DNA of 64,000 nt from Liolophura sinensis (Eukaryota > Mollusca > Polyplacophora > Chitonida > Chitonidae). Both the position numbers and the translations under genes were made by a program. Positions 28,679-41,600 of this stretch are shown here, piece after piece (within the stretch, counting starts at the first letter, position 1; every line of letters starts with the position of its first letter). Below the pieces are notes generated by a model that was not told the origin of the DNA, made no database searches, and saw only the letters and a program-made list of their open reading frames with translations. The stretch spans positions 24,937,704-25,001,703 of the forward strand of contig NC_088304.1 in NCBI RefSeq assembly GCF_032854445.1, given 5' to 3'.

Positions 28679-28792
28679 AGCAACCTGTGGAAGGTCGTGG
28701 GTTTCTCCTACCATAATGCTGGTCGCCGTTGTATAAGTGAATTATTCTTTAGTACGGCATAAAACCCCAATCAAATAAATAAATAAAATACA
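28679..28792 (+). mobile_element. 5'-truncated SINE family A
   Basis: Runs from CAGCAACCTGTGGAAGGTCG through CATAATGCTGGTCGCCGTTG to CAATCAAATAAATAAATAAA. Diverged copy. Confidence 0.85.
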
Positions 28793-31156
28793 TATGCTGG
28801 GAGACATTGTGTTTATTTATTTCAATGACTAGAACTTAATGCTGTACTATTACTGACTTAACTTACATGATCACTGAGTCAGTCAGAGGCTATGGAAATA
28901 TCTGGCGATCAATAATCACCATGTAAACCCATATTTACCAAACAACCCCGTAACAAATTTATCCCACAGAAAACGTAACAATTCAGCATGGACGACCCAT
29001 CACGAAAGCCGCTGACGATGGATTCATCAGTGAATCACTTTAAGAACGTGACACTTTCCATGACGGAACAAGCCGAACAAATGGTGGTAACCTGGTGGCA
29101 ACAGACACATATGGCATCGGCCTCACTGAGTACCTTACAAATATCATATGATTGTCCACATACACGTACCATCACAGGCATACCTTCCCATTAAAATTGT
29201 TAACCCCATGACACCGAAGCACCTCCCCCCAAAGTTACCCCCACCAACAAAAAAAAGAAAACTCTTAGCAGAATCTGCAATAAACAATACAGGACAAAGG
29301 AAGCTTCACGTTTAAATGTATGTACTTTGGAAGTACAGCATGATCTGTTATCTTACATTTCAAGATCCCATGTACATTATGGCACACTGTTCATATGAAA
29401 TGTTGGCATCAATTTTAGCGTTTGTTGCATGTGGCCTAAAATCAAAGTGTTCACATGTAACAATTCAACTATTCGTTTTCAACTCGTCACTTTCAACTTA
29501 CTTCATACTAACCATAGAATTACTCATCTTATTTGAGCCTAACGTGATAAAAGTTTAACGTTAAAAAATTAAAAGGGAGATAACTTGCCCTAACAAGGAT
29601 GACACAATGCTGCACAGGTTATGTGCACCTTCTGAACAGGAGCCACTTTAAGGCATCTTGCCAAGATTTACCTGTATCCTTTGTATGATATCTGTGCTTG
29701 AATTTCTGTACTTCTAATAAATTTGGAAAGCACTTTAATTTAATCAGATATGTGCCCTAAAGCCATTAACATGTTTATATATATTATTTTTCCAAAGTAA
29801 TCAATTGCAACAATTCTATTTATTTATTTATTTTTTTTTTCATCCTTTCACCAGTCTTACAATTGTATATACTGAAAAACTCTTTCCACGTTATTCTCAT
29901 ATACTTATAACTTGTACTTTTGTCAACCTCTGAAAGGACACCATGCTCATTTAGTACAACATTTTTAATATAGCATCTCATATCGTGCTCATATTCTGGT
30001 CACGCAACTTACAAGTACCTGCTTGGTGGTTGACTATATTATTATGAGCATTGGCAATGTTCAAGGGATCGTTTAAACAACCCAACCACTGCAGTTTAAT
30101 TCAAGGTGGAAAGCTATTTTAGAAGATAAAAAAATGTACCTACATGTACATGATTTTAAAAGTTAAATTCCCAGAAAGGCTGGTATCTGTGCTACACCCT
30201 AAACATGGTCTACTCTTAAAATATGTCAGTCTATCTGAATTATGGACCACACAAGAGAAAGTTCTCTTCTATTATCACCATGATGCGGCTAAAAAAATTG
30301 ACAGTGTGGCATGTTTAGCCATAATCATTCATTAATTCTCTTCTATTACCCACCCTTCTGAAAATATGAGCTTGATAATGAATGCTTACATGGGACAAGT
30401 GCCATTTCAACTGACATGTACATGTATTCCCACTGATATCACAACACTGACAATATCTTCTTTATAAAAAAAAAAAAATGGAATTTCTCATTTTACCCAA
30501 AATTTAACAGAATGTACATTGTGTCTCTGGTCTGGCAAGATACCAGATACCATTTATGAACTCTATGTGGAGACTAACAAAATTTAAGATATTATTCTAA
30601 AAATTTACCGCTGCATGTCTATTGTGCTTTTTCTGAGAACAAAAAATTTTGTCTTGTTACTACAGAACATTAAGAACACACTTGTGTCATTGTACTGAAT
30701 TATTTAAAAAAATATGTGCTCTTTGAGGTTCTCATATAATGCAATAATATTTTCTTGAAAATCAGACAGTTGTAAAACTCAGACACTTCTCTACAAGGTC
30801 TAAGGAAATCTATCTTAGCTTGGAAGTAAAGAGAGCCCAGTCTGCCATGTTGAATGTATGTCCAGGAAAATGAATGAAATGTTCGTAAACCACTGATGTT
30901 TGCTTGTGTTTACTTAAGAGTGTGAAACTTCAGCAGAAAAATCAAATTTGGAGAGCTTATCGTGGTTGGATTGATGGATTGACCTCTCTCTGGGTGCCTC
31001 ACTCAAGGCGGTAACATTTGTGGGGTAAAATGTAGCCTCCGCAGGGGGTGGCAAATACACAAGACTAAGGAGTTATCGCCTTCGTGTGAAATGAACAGTG
31101 AACACATCTGCTGGTGAAAGAAAACAAAACGAGAAATTGCGCCCAACTTGACTCAC

Positions 31157-31219
31157 CGACTCGGCGTGTTCGGGGCTGTTGCTCGGACTTGGGGACCGTT
31201 GTACGGTCACCAGAGCCAT
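31157..31219 (-). CDS. SSH: Slingshot-like protein phosphatase, first coding exon (N-terminus)
   Basis: Minus-strand ATG at 31219 followed by 21 codons, MALVTVQRSPSPSNSPEHAE then S, ending exactly at a GTGAGT donor (31156-31151). Vertebrate SSH1 and SSH2 begin MALVTLQRSPTPS (recalled), so the match covers the start codon and the first 13 residues. Slingshots are dual-specificity phosphatases that activate cofilin/ADF by removing the inhibitory phosphate on Ser3 and so control actin turnover. The catalytic HCxxGxxR domain is not in this window. The exon ends in phase 0 and joins exon 2 (11405-11454) across a 19.7 kb intron. The gene is divergent from the EFCAB5-like gene. The longer open frame upstream of this ATG is treated as 5' UTR because homology starts exactly at the ATG. 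Confidence 0.88.
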
Positions 31220-31399
31220 CCTTCAAATCTCCCCTCACCCTCAGACACCCGACGGATGATCAATTTCTCTAGGAAAATCAGAATTCCACTTATATCGCCC
31301 GTGTGACATTCCCATCTCTCAAGCCCTCCCCTCCATGTTATGGTTCTAATGGCGCATGCGTTTTGACAAGGCGGAAATGAAAAAGGTTCGCAGGTGCAC

Positions 31400-31416
31400 G
31401 TTGCGTCCTTAGCAAC
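31400..31416. promoter_or_regulatory. X-box-like palindrome (candidate RFX site)
   Basis: GTTGCGTCCTTAGCAAC carries inverted GTTGC/GCAAC half-sites. The right half AGCAAC fits the RFX consensus RGYAAC exactly. The spacing is longer than the usual 0-3 bases and the left half is imperfect, so this is only a candidate. Ciliary genes commonly carry RFX sites, which would suit the EFCAB5 side. Confidence 0.3.
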
Positions 31417-31479
31417 GGAAGTCAACGGGTAGCGCTTCAAAGCCATAGAAGGCAAGGCGAGAACAGTCATGTTGTTTGT

Positions 31480-31530
31480 GAGTGTATCACACCGTGTTTA
31501 CAAATGACAACGTGCCCGACTAACTGTTAG
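31480..31530 (+). other. Probable non-coding exon 1 of the EFCAB5-like gene
   Basis: Plus-strand sequence ending in a strong donor (CTGTTAG/GTGAGT at 31531). It has no long open frame. It is assigned to the EFCAB5-like gene because the following exon has a clear acceptor (T tract ending in GGACAG at 32629) upstream of the start codon. The 5' limit is a guess. Confidence 0.4.
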
Positions 31531-32629
31531 GTGAGTTAAATTAGGTTTTCAACACCTGGATAGTTTGTTAGGCTTTTTCAGTGGAACACTATTTCACTTT
31601 TGCTGAAATTCTAACGCCCGCATGTTGTTGTTGTTCTCAAGTCTGATTTTGCATGCATCAGCGGCGGGTCACCACTTTTACAAATGGTCTAACTGCAGAT
31701 ATATTTCTTGATGCATGTTTTTAATTTTTCAAAAATGTTCTGACTTCACAATGAATATTAGAGAAGTGGCCCATTGACTAACAAAGGATAAACCTAGTCT
31801 TAACGAAAGCCCAAGAAAATTAACTTAACCAATAATTTCGGTGAATGGCCTCACGGTGGATATACATTTTTATGAACTACAAAAATAAGTTTTCGCTTTT
31901 GGATGTAATAACGTACATTAAAAATGCACAATTCCACATAATACCATTATCTATATTTGCATATTCGCTAGTCTGAGTACACTGACTATTACATGTACAA
32001 TAGGTTGAGAAATATTTGGATATGCCCTTAATCTTGGCTGCCCAACCTTCAGTCAGAAACCCCACCATTAGTCTGAGACCCCACCATTCACGTCGATGAA
32101 CATTGTGAATCAACTCTTCACGAATCTATAACTGGTCAATTCATTGCAGATCTTAACATCCCCCATTCTTGTTATCGCATACAATCTTGTAATGGTAATT
32201 AATTCATTCAAGTACCATTTTCTTAGGAGAAATCATCCTTATAACACTATACACCTAAAATCTCTTTGTATTTGTTATACATGAAATTGAAAGGTATGTG
32301 ATTCTGTACTTCTGAGCCTTTTTATTTAACTACATAATTAAGATTTTACCATGGTAAGAAGAAAGGAAATTGGAAAACGTGACATAGCATACCTTTAAAT
32401 ATGGCAGAAAGAAAACTAATCTAAGCACATAGGAAGTATATTACAATTAATCTCTTTATATGAACTTCCAACCAAAGTATATTGTAGTTTGATTTCCCAA
32501 AGTAGTAGATGTTCATGTTTCACTCTCGCCAAACAAGATTTTTCAAAAAAAGTTTTAGTATAAATTGAACATACAGTGATGAATCAGGATAATTATTATT
32601 ATTTTTTTTTTTTTTTTGTCTGTGGACAG

Positions 32630-35600
32630 GGTGACAGCTGGATGTACCTTCAGCTATTTGGACACTGGACATTAATGTGTAATACCACTTGCTAATCAGT
32701 CTGTGTGAATAGAAAAAACCATGGAGGCTGTATTGCCTAGTCCCCCACGCACAGCTCCTGGGACATCCGAGGCTCTGAAGAGGCTGACGATGGTACCCTC
32801 AGCCTCTCCTCTGTCTTCTGGCTCAGGGAGTAAAGTCGCGTCTCGGGAAAGCCGCACTACCGAGTCCCCGGGGCTAGCTAGTGTCAGAAGCGCCGGTCGT
32901 CGCTGGAGGCGTCTCCATGAACAGTGCATGATGGGAAAACTAATGGAAATGCGCCAACAGAAAAAAGAACATGACAAGCTAGACAAAGATAATGCCAGGA
33001 AAATGGCTCGCAAAATTCCAGTGGAAGTTTTGGCCAAGGAATGGTTGAAGGAAAATGAGGCTGACGTTGATGTCAGAGCTTATTTGGTAGACAAGGTGTT
33101 ACCTACTCTGATCTTAGGCTGTGAAAAATTGCTTAATGAAGTGGATAAGAGAGGCCTTGCAGAGAAAGACGAAGTTGAACCAAACTTCAACCCCATTAAC
33201 TTCTTGGCCAAGTATCTAATGAGAAACAATCCAACATACAGTAATTTCAGTGAGGCCTCTCCCTATGTGAGGGGCTTGAGAGAAGTGTCAGAGCAACTAA
33301 GGAAGGAATTGTTCAAGATGGAAGATAACAGGTGAGTCTGCTTGATTACAGTACAGGTAATAATTTGAACATTGCCAGAAGTAATTATCTTTAAAAATTA
33401 GCTTTATATACTGGAACGTGCTGGAAAAAATGTAGGTCTCAGTAACATTAGAAATATTTTATGATTCTTTGGTCAGATTTTGTTTTTACAATAACTAAAA
33501 TACAGTCTATGTAACTACTTTAATATTTGCATGTTAGAGTGTTAATTAGTATTGTTAACATACATTATGCCTTAGGCCTATCATTATGTACTGGTAGACT
33601 GTCAATCTTGAATGTTACCTTCCTGTGTACTGCTGTACATGTAGCTGCACAATGCAGGAATTTGATTTGAAGTGCAAATAAGTTTTATTGACCAGTTACA
33701 AGGAAAACAGAATGTACATGTGCAAAGATGTTCAGTGATATAACTTGCAAGGAAAATAATATGGCTGGCAAAATGGGTCACTTTTATGACATAACGTGTA
33801 GGCCTCTAAACATTGATTAAATGAATAAGTCAGCCAAAAATAGTCAAAAAATATATTAGATTCCCACCGGCCTCTCTCACTGTTCTTGGCACCTTAGCAC
33901 TTGTGGGGCCATTTGTGTTGTTTGTCATGACACAGAAATAAATAAATATATACATGACAGGCTCTCAGATACTTTCATTGGCCTAAATTAAAGCATTGAA
34001 GCCAGGATCCCAATTTTTTTTTTTAAACAAAATTATTGATCATATCGCTGACAAACAAGTGCCCAAAAGTTCGGAAGTGTCGTGTGTGTAGGCACAACAT
34101 GCGTCCTTTCTGTTTTCTGCAGTGTACAACAAGCTACAATGGTGGTAGGAAACTGGGTAGGTCCCAGAGGAAACCCAAGTTGATAATCTGGGAGCATTTC
34201 TCACTGCAGTCAAAGTTTGAAATATTAATTTTGGGACATAAAACATTTTGACAACTTCATCAGTGTTGTTTTATTAACACAATTGTGTGATAATATTGAC
34301 TTCCAATACCAAAAAGGAAGCATTCTGGAGTGAAATTGTGTGATTTATGTACATTATATATTGGAATTGTTTCAACTTTGTTTTCTTTTTTCTTGTTTAT
34401 AAGATATTTTATTTAGGAATCCTAATGTATTTTTTTTTTTCATAACAGGCTCGCTCGTATCAAAGCTGATGTGAAAAGGCGACAAGAGGAGCGAGACAAA
34501 CTGGAGAAGATGAAGCAGGCCGAGCGTGTGCGTCGCATGAACATCTTCATGAGCCAGTTTGTGGACTGGACAGATAGTATTGATGGACGGCTGGAACTTA
34601 CACTGGTATAACCACACCTTAATTGTCCCGTCACTGTGTGTTGTCATGTGCATGTGTTATTTTAAAGGTGGCGAAAACATAAAAATGACATAAAGTTCAG
34701 ATGAAAGAGTGTGAAAAGTTATTCCTAAATATGGTCTTCAACATTTTTTCCGATATTTCCTTAAAGAGAAAAAGGCATTTGAAAACAATTTTTTTATGGT
34801 GGATATTTGGGACTACCTCTTGATATTTATAGCCTTTGTTTAATAATGTCATAAATCAGGAGGTAAGACATGTTAAATAAATATTTTTGCACTAGAATTT
34901 GTTCTTTTCAGCTAACAAATGTATTAAACCTCAATTTGGATCATATTTATATTTTTAATATGTTCCTAAATATTATCATAATTTAGGTTAAATGCATATG
35001 TGTCGATATAAACAACAAATTTACATTCAAATAAATTTATTAGAATTTAGATTTATTATTTATTATGCAATAATGATAAATACCAAAAGTTGGTGCCAAA
35101 TACCCATCATACAAAAATATTTTCAAAAACACTTTTCTTTTGAAAAAAAAATCCAAACAAATATTAAAGATCATATTTGCAAATAAGTTTTGACGCTCTT
35201 TCATCTGATTTTGGCATCATTTTTACTCCTTTAAAGTGTAATTGGTGAAATAAATCACTACACAACATTATGAAAACAGAGTAACATCCCTTTGTGACAT
35301 GATGTCGTCGCTTTACAGCTTGGCAGGACCAGTGTGATAATTTTATCATGAGATGATATACAGAATACAGAAAACTAATTAAACTGGATTAGACTGATCT
35401 TCTGGATTATCTTATTGGCCAGGCTTGAGCTGGTATTTTGATTTAAACTCAACAGGCAAGTAGGCCTGCTTTGCCGTAAAGTGGCAGCATCAGTTTGCAA
35501 TGGGACATTATTTTGTTGTTGTAATAGCGTAACTCAAAAACGGTGTGTCAAATGAGTAGCTGAATATGACTGTTAAGCACACAAAACACCTAGGCATGTA

Positions 35601-38600
35601 TAGGTAGAGTACGTACGTACAGGTTTATCAAGGCAAATAATTAAAACAACATACCAACACATGTCAGATCAGGACGCACTGGTAACTTTGGATATTCTAT
35701 GGTGGCCAGTTCTTACCATATTGTGGGCCTCATCAGAGTTTTGCTATTTAATACTCACTAATTGCTGGACAGGAAATTTCATTCAAAAGGCGTAAACGAT
35801 TATCCATGACGATGTCACACATTGCCTTATTCTGGGATTTTCTAAGACTTGATCTTAGAAAAGTCTTCTGAGGTTGGTTTAGAAAGGAGCATGGTATCTT
35901 CCTAGAAAAGTGTCTCTTTCGTCATGAGCAGTAACATTTCATGACGTATTAATTTGCCTCTAAATGTGAATGCTTTCACTAAATGCACCATGAAACAAAC
36001 TGTTTTCAAGAAAAAAAAGTACAGGTGTGTTGCCATGCTTTAATTGATACACACTGGATCAACTCAGGCACCGGCCCCGATAGCACAGTCGATAAAGTAT
36101 CCGCTTTGGGAATGGGAGATCCAGGGTCAATCCTGGGTTAAGTCACACCTAAGACTTTAAAAGAGGAAGTTTAACTTCCTCGCTTGGCGTTCAACATGAA
36201 GGGGGTAGTGCAACGACTGGTTGACCCGTATCGGGCAGGGCGGCTTACTGGCCTTCTGTAAGTCTTCTCAGTGAAGCCGCTCTAGATAAAAGAGCGATGG
36301 AAACCCGACCTGCAACAAGGAGGCACATTACATGCACTCTAAGGATTCCTTCGTCATTATATGACTCAAAAATTGTTAAGTATGTCGTTAAATCCCAAGC
36401 ACTCACTAACTCACTCAAACCAGAGTGGTAGATTCTGATGTTTTCAAGCCTTTTCCTCAGTTCTGAACCAACCGGTGAGGTCAAAATCTTGGTTGAATCT
36501 TAGCTCTGGCTGGCTTTACTCTGATAACATTACTTACAGATAAAGTACAGGACATTTGATGTACAAACTTTTTGGGAAAGTGAGCCCTGTTTACAAAATG
36601 GGTCATGCGAATCAACAAATTGATAATTAAAGCTGCCTTTATCAGTATGAATGTTTATCAATGATTGCAGGTACAAAGTGCATTGAGGTCATTCCAAGAG
36701 GTCATCTCCTCCTACCCTGAAGAGCTGAGGTCAGCTGCCCAGTTCAGCCAACCTCTGGAGAAAACAGATGAGACGGGCATCAAAGTTAACATCAAAGAGT
36801 TCTCAAAGGTAGACAACTCAATCAGCTGTAAAATTATTGTGTCGCAGGGGTTTGGCAAAGAGAGGGTGTTCATTTTTTCATGTTTTAACACCCAAGCTAA
36901 ATGGCCTGGCTGTTCCCAGGATACGAGTGCATTGATGGCAATGCTTTCTATAGTTTATCATTGATTTGTATGACCACTGCATAATGAAACACAGCTAAGA
37001 GAAACTGTGTTGATCAAAGCAAGATGCCCAGTTTTATGAATACACACATGTTTACCTGTAATACACATGATGGTTTGTTCCCTTATTTTTCCATTTTTTT
37101 TCCGCTTGTCTATTACAGTGAATGCAGGAGAATTGTGGGATATTGCTACTCAAAAAGTGGTCATAGAAATGTACTAAAATAGAATAGTGAAGGAAATAGT
37201 CTTTAACATGGTAAGAAAAAAGTTCAAATAACTACATCAATCAGTGGATCTGGTACTGTACTTGAAATTGACAAAATTTTCTGAAATGTGCGTTTTTGCA
37301 GTACATGCAGCATTTCACAGCTGATATGCCAACAGACATATTTGATCAGTTTTTGAATCATCTGAGGCGCTGCGCGACAGCGTACAGGGATGCAGTGAAT
37401 CAGGAAGAAAGGAGGATCATCCTCACCAACCTGTTCAACTCGTGTGATCACAGTGGGGTAAGATTCACTTTGCCTGTTTTGGGGGTCGTTTAGTTTCTGT
37501 ATATGACATTTAATTTTCACTTTTTTAATTTAATTTTGAAGTTTAAAACTGTATGTATATCTGAAACCACACGGACAGTTTTGGGATTTTTCAAAACAAA
37601 ATGAGACATTAAACTAGCGAGATTGTGACTGGCTCTTACAGTCACTGTAAGATGTTAAAGGGCTACACCAGTGTAAAGACAAGGCAAAATGATAAAGATT
37701 TATATCGTGTGCTTTTCTAAATTGTACAAAAATGTCAGTGTATTAACCTGTTATTGTATGTTTTGGAGGACAAGCATTTTCTGTCCTTTCCACTTTTGGT
37801 GCTAAGCCATGCATGAATAGTTGGCGTCACCCATAGCCAACATGTAGCCACAGATTTGTACTTTCAAAACACTGTCAGCGTCATTCCAGCATTGCCATAC
37901 TCGACATCACAGCCTACTTCAGTGTCATATAAGAAATGCTATCATGTCACACCAGAAAAATTTCACGGAATCAGCTTTTGTTTTTGAGGATTCTTCAGTT
38001 ATAGTGATTAAATGGTGTTATTCATCGTAAATCCTCTGGAACCATGGTGTTTGTTCCATGGGATATACATCATCATTTCAGTATTTCCACCCAATTTCCT
38101 TTCCACCCACTTCAGTATTTCCACCCAGTTTCCCTTCCACCCACTTCAGTATTTCCACCCAGTTTCCCTTCCACCCATTTCAGTATTTCCACCCAGTTTC
38201 CCTTTCACCCATTTCAGTATTCTACCCCATTTCCCTTCCACCCATTTCAGTATTTCCACCCACTTCAGTATTTCCACCCAGTTTCCCTTCCACCCATTTC
38301 AGTATTTCCACCCAGTTTCCCTTCCACCCGTTTCAGTATTCTACCCCATTTCCCTTCCACCCATTTCCGTATTTGCACCACTTCAGTATTTCCACCCAGT
38401 TTCCCTTCCACCCATGGACTGGAGCAGCACTATAACTCCGGCTCTTGCTGGCTTTCTGTCCAGTTGTATGTGGGATGGTATGTTAGCAACTTTCAGATGG
38501 TTGTGGTTTTCCTCCGGGCTCTGCACGGTTACCTCTCACCATAATGCTGGTTGCCGTGGTTTAGGCATTGCTAAGATAAGACCTCAATCTCGGTGCATGG

Positions 38601-41600
38601 TGGCTTTATTTGTTGCAAGCATTGTTGGTTAATTAAGTATTCAGGTGTGCTCAGTATTGTCTCCATATGTTACTTTTAGTAGGTTTGAAGTGAATAAATA
38701 AAATATACACATTAGTTCATGATTTAAACAAAAATTACTTTATTTGATCTAAAACCATTCGAAAAAATGCATTTTTAAAACAAATAAAGGACATGAAATG
38801 TAAGTTTTGGCGCTGAAACTAGCAATCTCCTAGTAGAATATCATCTTAGTTACCAAGCAAATCTTATAACATTTTTGCAAACTGACTGGAAAGCCCAGAA
38901 TCAGAAAAAAGGAATCCACGTAACATTGCCATAGTGGAACTTTTAGGTTACTGAAATACATTAAGTTTTGATTTCTGTAGTTGAAACCTTGGACTCACAA
39001 TGAGGTAAGATGATCTGTTTGCAATTATGTCATCTTGTGAGTTGTGAAGTGATCGACTTATAATGACATACCTTGTAATACAGCAGAAAAAAACTCCATG
39101 AGTTGGATGTTTAACTCTTGAGACAAGGATGCTGTAGGATGTATATATGATAAGATTATCCATATCTGTCAGTTTTACAAAGATCTGGACTGCTTCAGTG
39201 GCTGAATGGGTAGATCGTCCATCTCAAAGTTGGGAGACCCAGAATCAAACCTGGGTCACATCATGCTGAAGATTTAAAGAAAATGGTACTTGTTGCTGCC
39301 TCGCATGGCACTCAGCACTGAGAGATTGGAGCAAGGAAACAGGACTGGTTGCCCCTGTGTCAGTATAACGTGACTGTGTGGGGGTGTCAAGCTTGGTGTC
39401 TTTGGCATGATACTTCAGTGGCGGCATGGACCAGATACTTCCACAAGAAGACACATCATATGTACACACACCTAATGACTCCTTGCCATCATATCACTGA
39501 ACAATTGTTAAGTATGACGTTAAACCCCATGCGTACATTCATGCATACAAAGGTCTGAAATGAAAGCCTCATTATCAGTAAAGCTACTAATAATTTCCAT
39601 GAGTGAATACCTTTGGGCTGTACGCAAAAAAAACCCAAAAAACAATCAGGTTAATGTTTTTAAGTAATAAAAAGAAGTGTGTGTCAGAATTTGAAGTTTC
39701 AAATTGCAATAATTAGCTTTGATATTACAGATATTAAACATATAATTTTCATAAAACATAGTTGTTTAAATTAATTTTGTGCTTTATGTAAACTATCAGT
39801 TTAATGCCTTTGCAGTATGTATTACACTCAGAAAGACGTTAAAATACATACACACCTTAAAAACAAACATGTATGTAGTACAATTACAGTGTATCTATTT
39901 GAAAACTAGTTTGTAATAAAATGCATGCTGTACATGCAGTTGAGATGTAAAGTTGTTACGACCTAGGTAGGTTTGAGGCCACACATTTTGCAGCAAACAC
40001 ACGTCGCAGGTATAAAGCTCTAACATTAAGCGTTGACAGTGTACATTTTATTGACAGTTGCGCTTGTATTTGCAGATCGGGCTGTTGGACAGACATCGTG
40101 TCTTACAGCTGTTTGAACAGTTTTGGGACGGCGCGAGAGAGCCTCATAAAAACAAACTGCAGAATCCTCGTCGATGTGAGTCTTTTATATCAAAGCCCTA
40201 TAGATATTCGCCGCACTTTTTGTTCTCGTTTTACTTTTGATTGTTCAAGTGGAAGGAGCTAGCTGTACTTGAGACAAACCATCAGGGTGTTTTCGGGAGA
40301 GGCAAGAAAAACTTCATAGCTATGTTGACCATGATTCTGTGGCATTTCTAGGTTGGCACTAGCAAATAGCATAACATATTGATGTTTGTTTTTTTATTGC
40401 ATCTGTTTATTCGTTCGCAATTATAGCAAACATGAGGGAATAAGAAATGCATCTGAGTAGAAAACAATCAAATCTGACCTCATGCACTATTTACATTGCT
40501 CAAATATAGCAATCTGCATGTAGACAGACAATTTTTTTTCTCTCTGTTCCTCTCTCACATTTTCAATACTGCTGCAAATCAAGGCTCTGAAAACTTTCTC
40601 ATCTAGTATTTTATGTATGTAATGAAAAGATTTTAAAGTTCTAAGTCTCAAAACATTTTTGTGCTTGATTTTATATTAAATCTTAATTTTATGTTTCAAT
40701 TTGATATTTTATGCCATCACTATGGTTTACAGTATTTCTCATGTTAATATAACAGAAGAAATTTCCATGTTTGGATGAACTGACCGTATTAAACTAGTTT
40801 AGAGGAATGCTATGTCAGTCAAAATCAATGAGACTGTTTTTACTATTATTTAATCGGTTTTGTATACTGAGTTTGTGAAATGTGAGAGAGTTTTGCCCTT
40901 TAGTTCTGTATGCCATTTTTCTTCAAAATTTGAGAGCTACCTTGAAAAGAACTCCTTGAAAACTATTTCAAAATGTGTGTATGTTATGATATATCAATAT
41001 AGATTTATCTTATAATTATTTTGGAGGAGCACATCAGTGTACACATCTGATGTTTGCCTGATTGTTAATGGCTTCTAATATTGACAGAGGTTGTGCTATT
41101 TGTAGGGCCTGTTGTGGAGGTTGAGGAAGCAGAGGAGGGATATTCCGAGGAGGAGTGTGATGATTCCATGGAGACACAGGAGAGTGATAAGGTGAGACGC
41201 AAGAACGATGTTTCGAATGCCAAATTTTAACACGAGGTCACAGTTCATGAACAAGATTTTCACTCCCGATTCTCCACACTGACCTTTATGCACCTACACA
41301 ATTGTATCAGCTGATGTGAAAACCCTGCCCTAGGCTACACGCTGATGTGGATTCGAGTACAACCCTTACATCATACCCTTTGACAATGTCCCTTGAATTG
41401 ACAAATGACACCCCTGTGGCGTCTCAGTGGTGAAGGTTGTTAGCACACCTTTCTTCCAATGTTCCCAAAAGTCAGCAAGTGTAGCGTTACTGCTATGGTT
41501 TGTGGATATGGTGTCTAATGCTACTAGTTCACCACTAGCACACTTGTAGCAGACTTCTAGCATTCCATTATTATTCCATCAGCTATTATCTGCCAGAGGT

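Larger units (their letters stand above)
11455..31156 (-). other. Slingshot intron 1 (19.7 kb), repeat-rich
   Basis: Sequence between the two recognised SSH exons. It holds three long minisatellites (about 12.24-13.05, 14.69-15.40 and 17.41-18.40 kb), a 34-bp array joined to a SINE (21.87-22.30 kb), several other tRNA-derived SINEs, TA microsatellites and a direct duplication near 28.04 kb. I found no exon with recognisable homology inside it. The open frames at 12256-13031 and 14675-15399 are minisatellite translations. Confidence 0.7.
31220..31530. promoter_or_regulatory. Bidirectional promoter / 5'-UTR interval between SSH and EFCAB5-like gene
   Basis: The interval is visibly richer in GC and CpG than its surroundings and lies between the SSH start codon (31219, minus) and a plus-strand donor, CTGTTAG/GTGAGT, at 31531. 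That donor fits the end of a non-coding first exon of the EFCAB5-like gene, whose next exon starts at about 32630 after a long T tract. SSH transcription should start around 31.45-31.49 kb on the minus strand and EFCAB5 close by on the plus strand; neither start site can be seen directly. An imperfect palindrome resembling an RFX X-box lies at 31400-31416. Confidence 0.55.

Noticed and set aside
31207-31470. 87-codon minus-strand frame overlapping the Slingshot first exon
   Set aside because: Different frame from the conserved MALVTVQRSP start; treated as 5' UTR.
38012-38632. 206-codon plus-strand frame and overlapping frames
   Set aside because: 34-bp minisatellite followed by SINE sequence, inside an EFCAB5-like intron.
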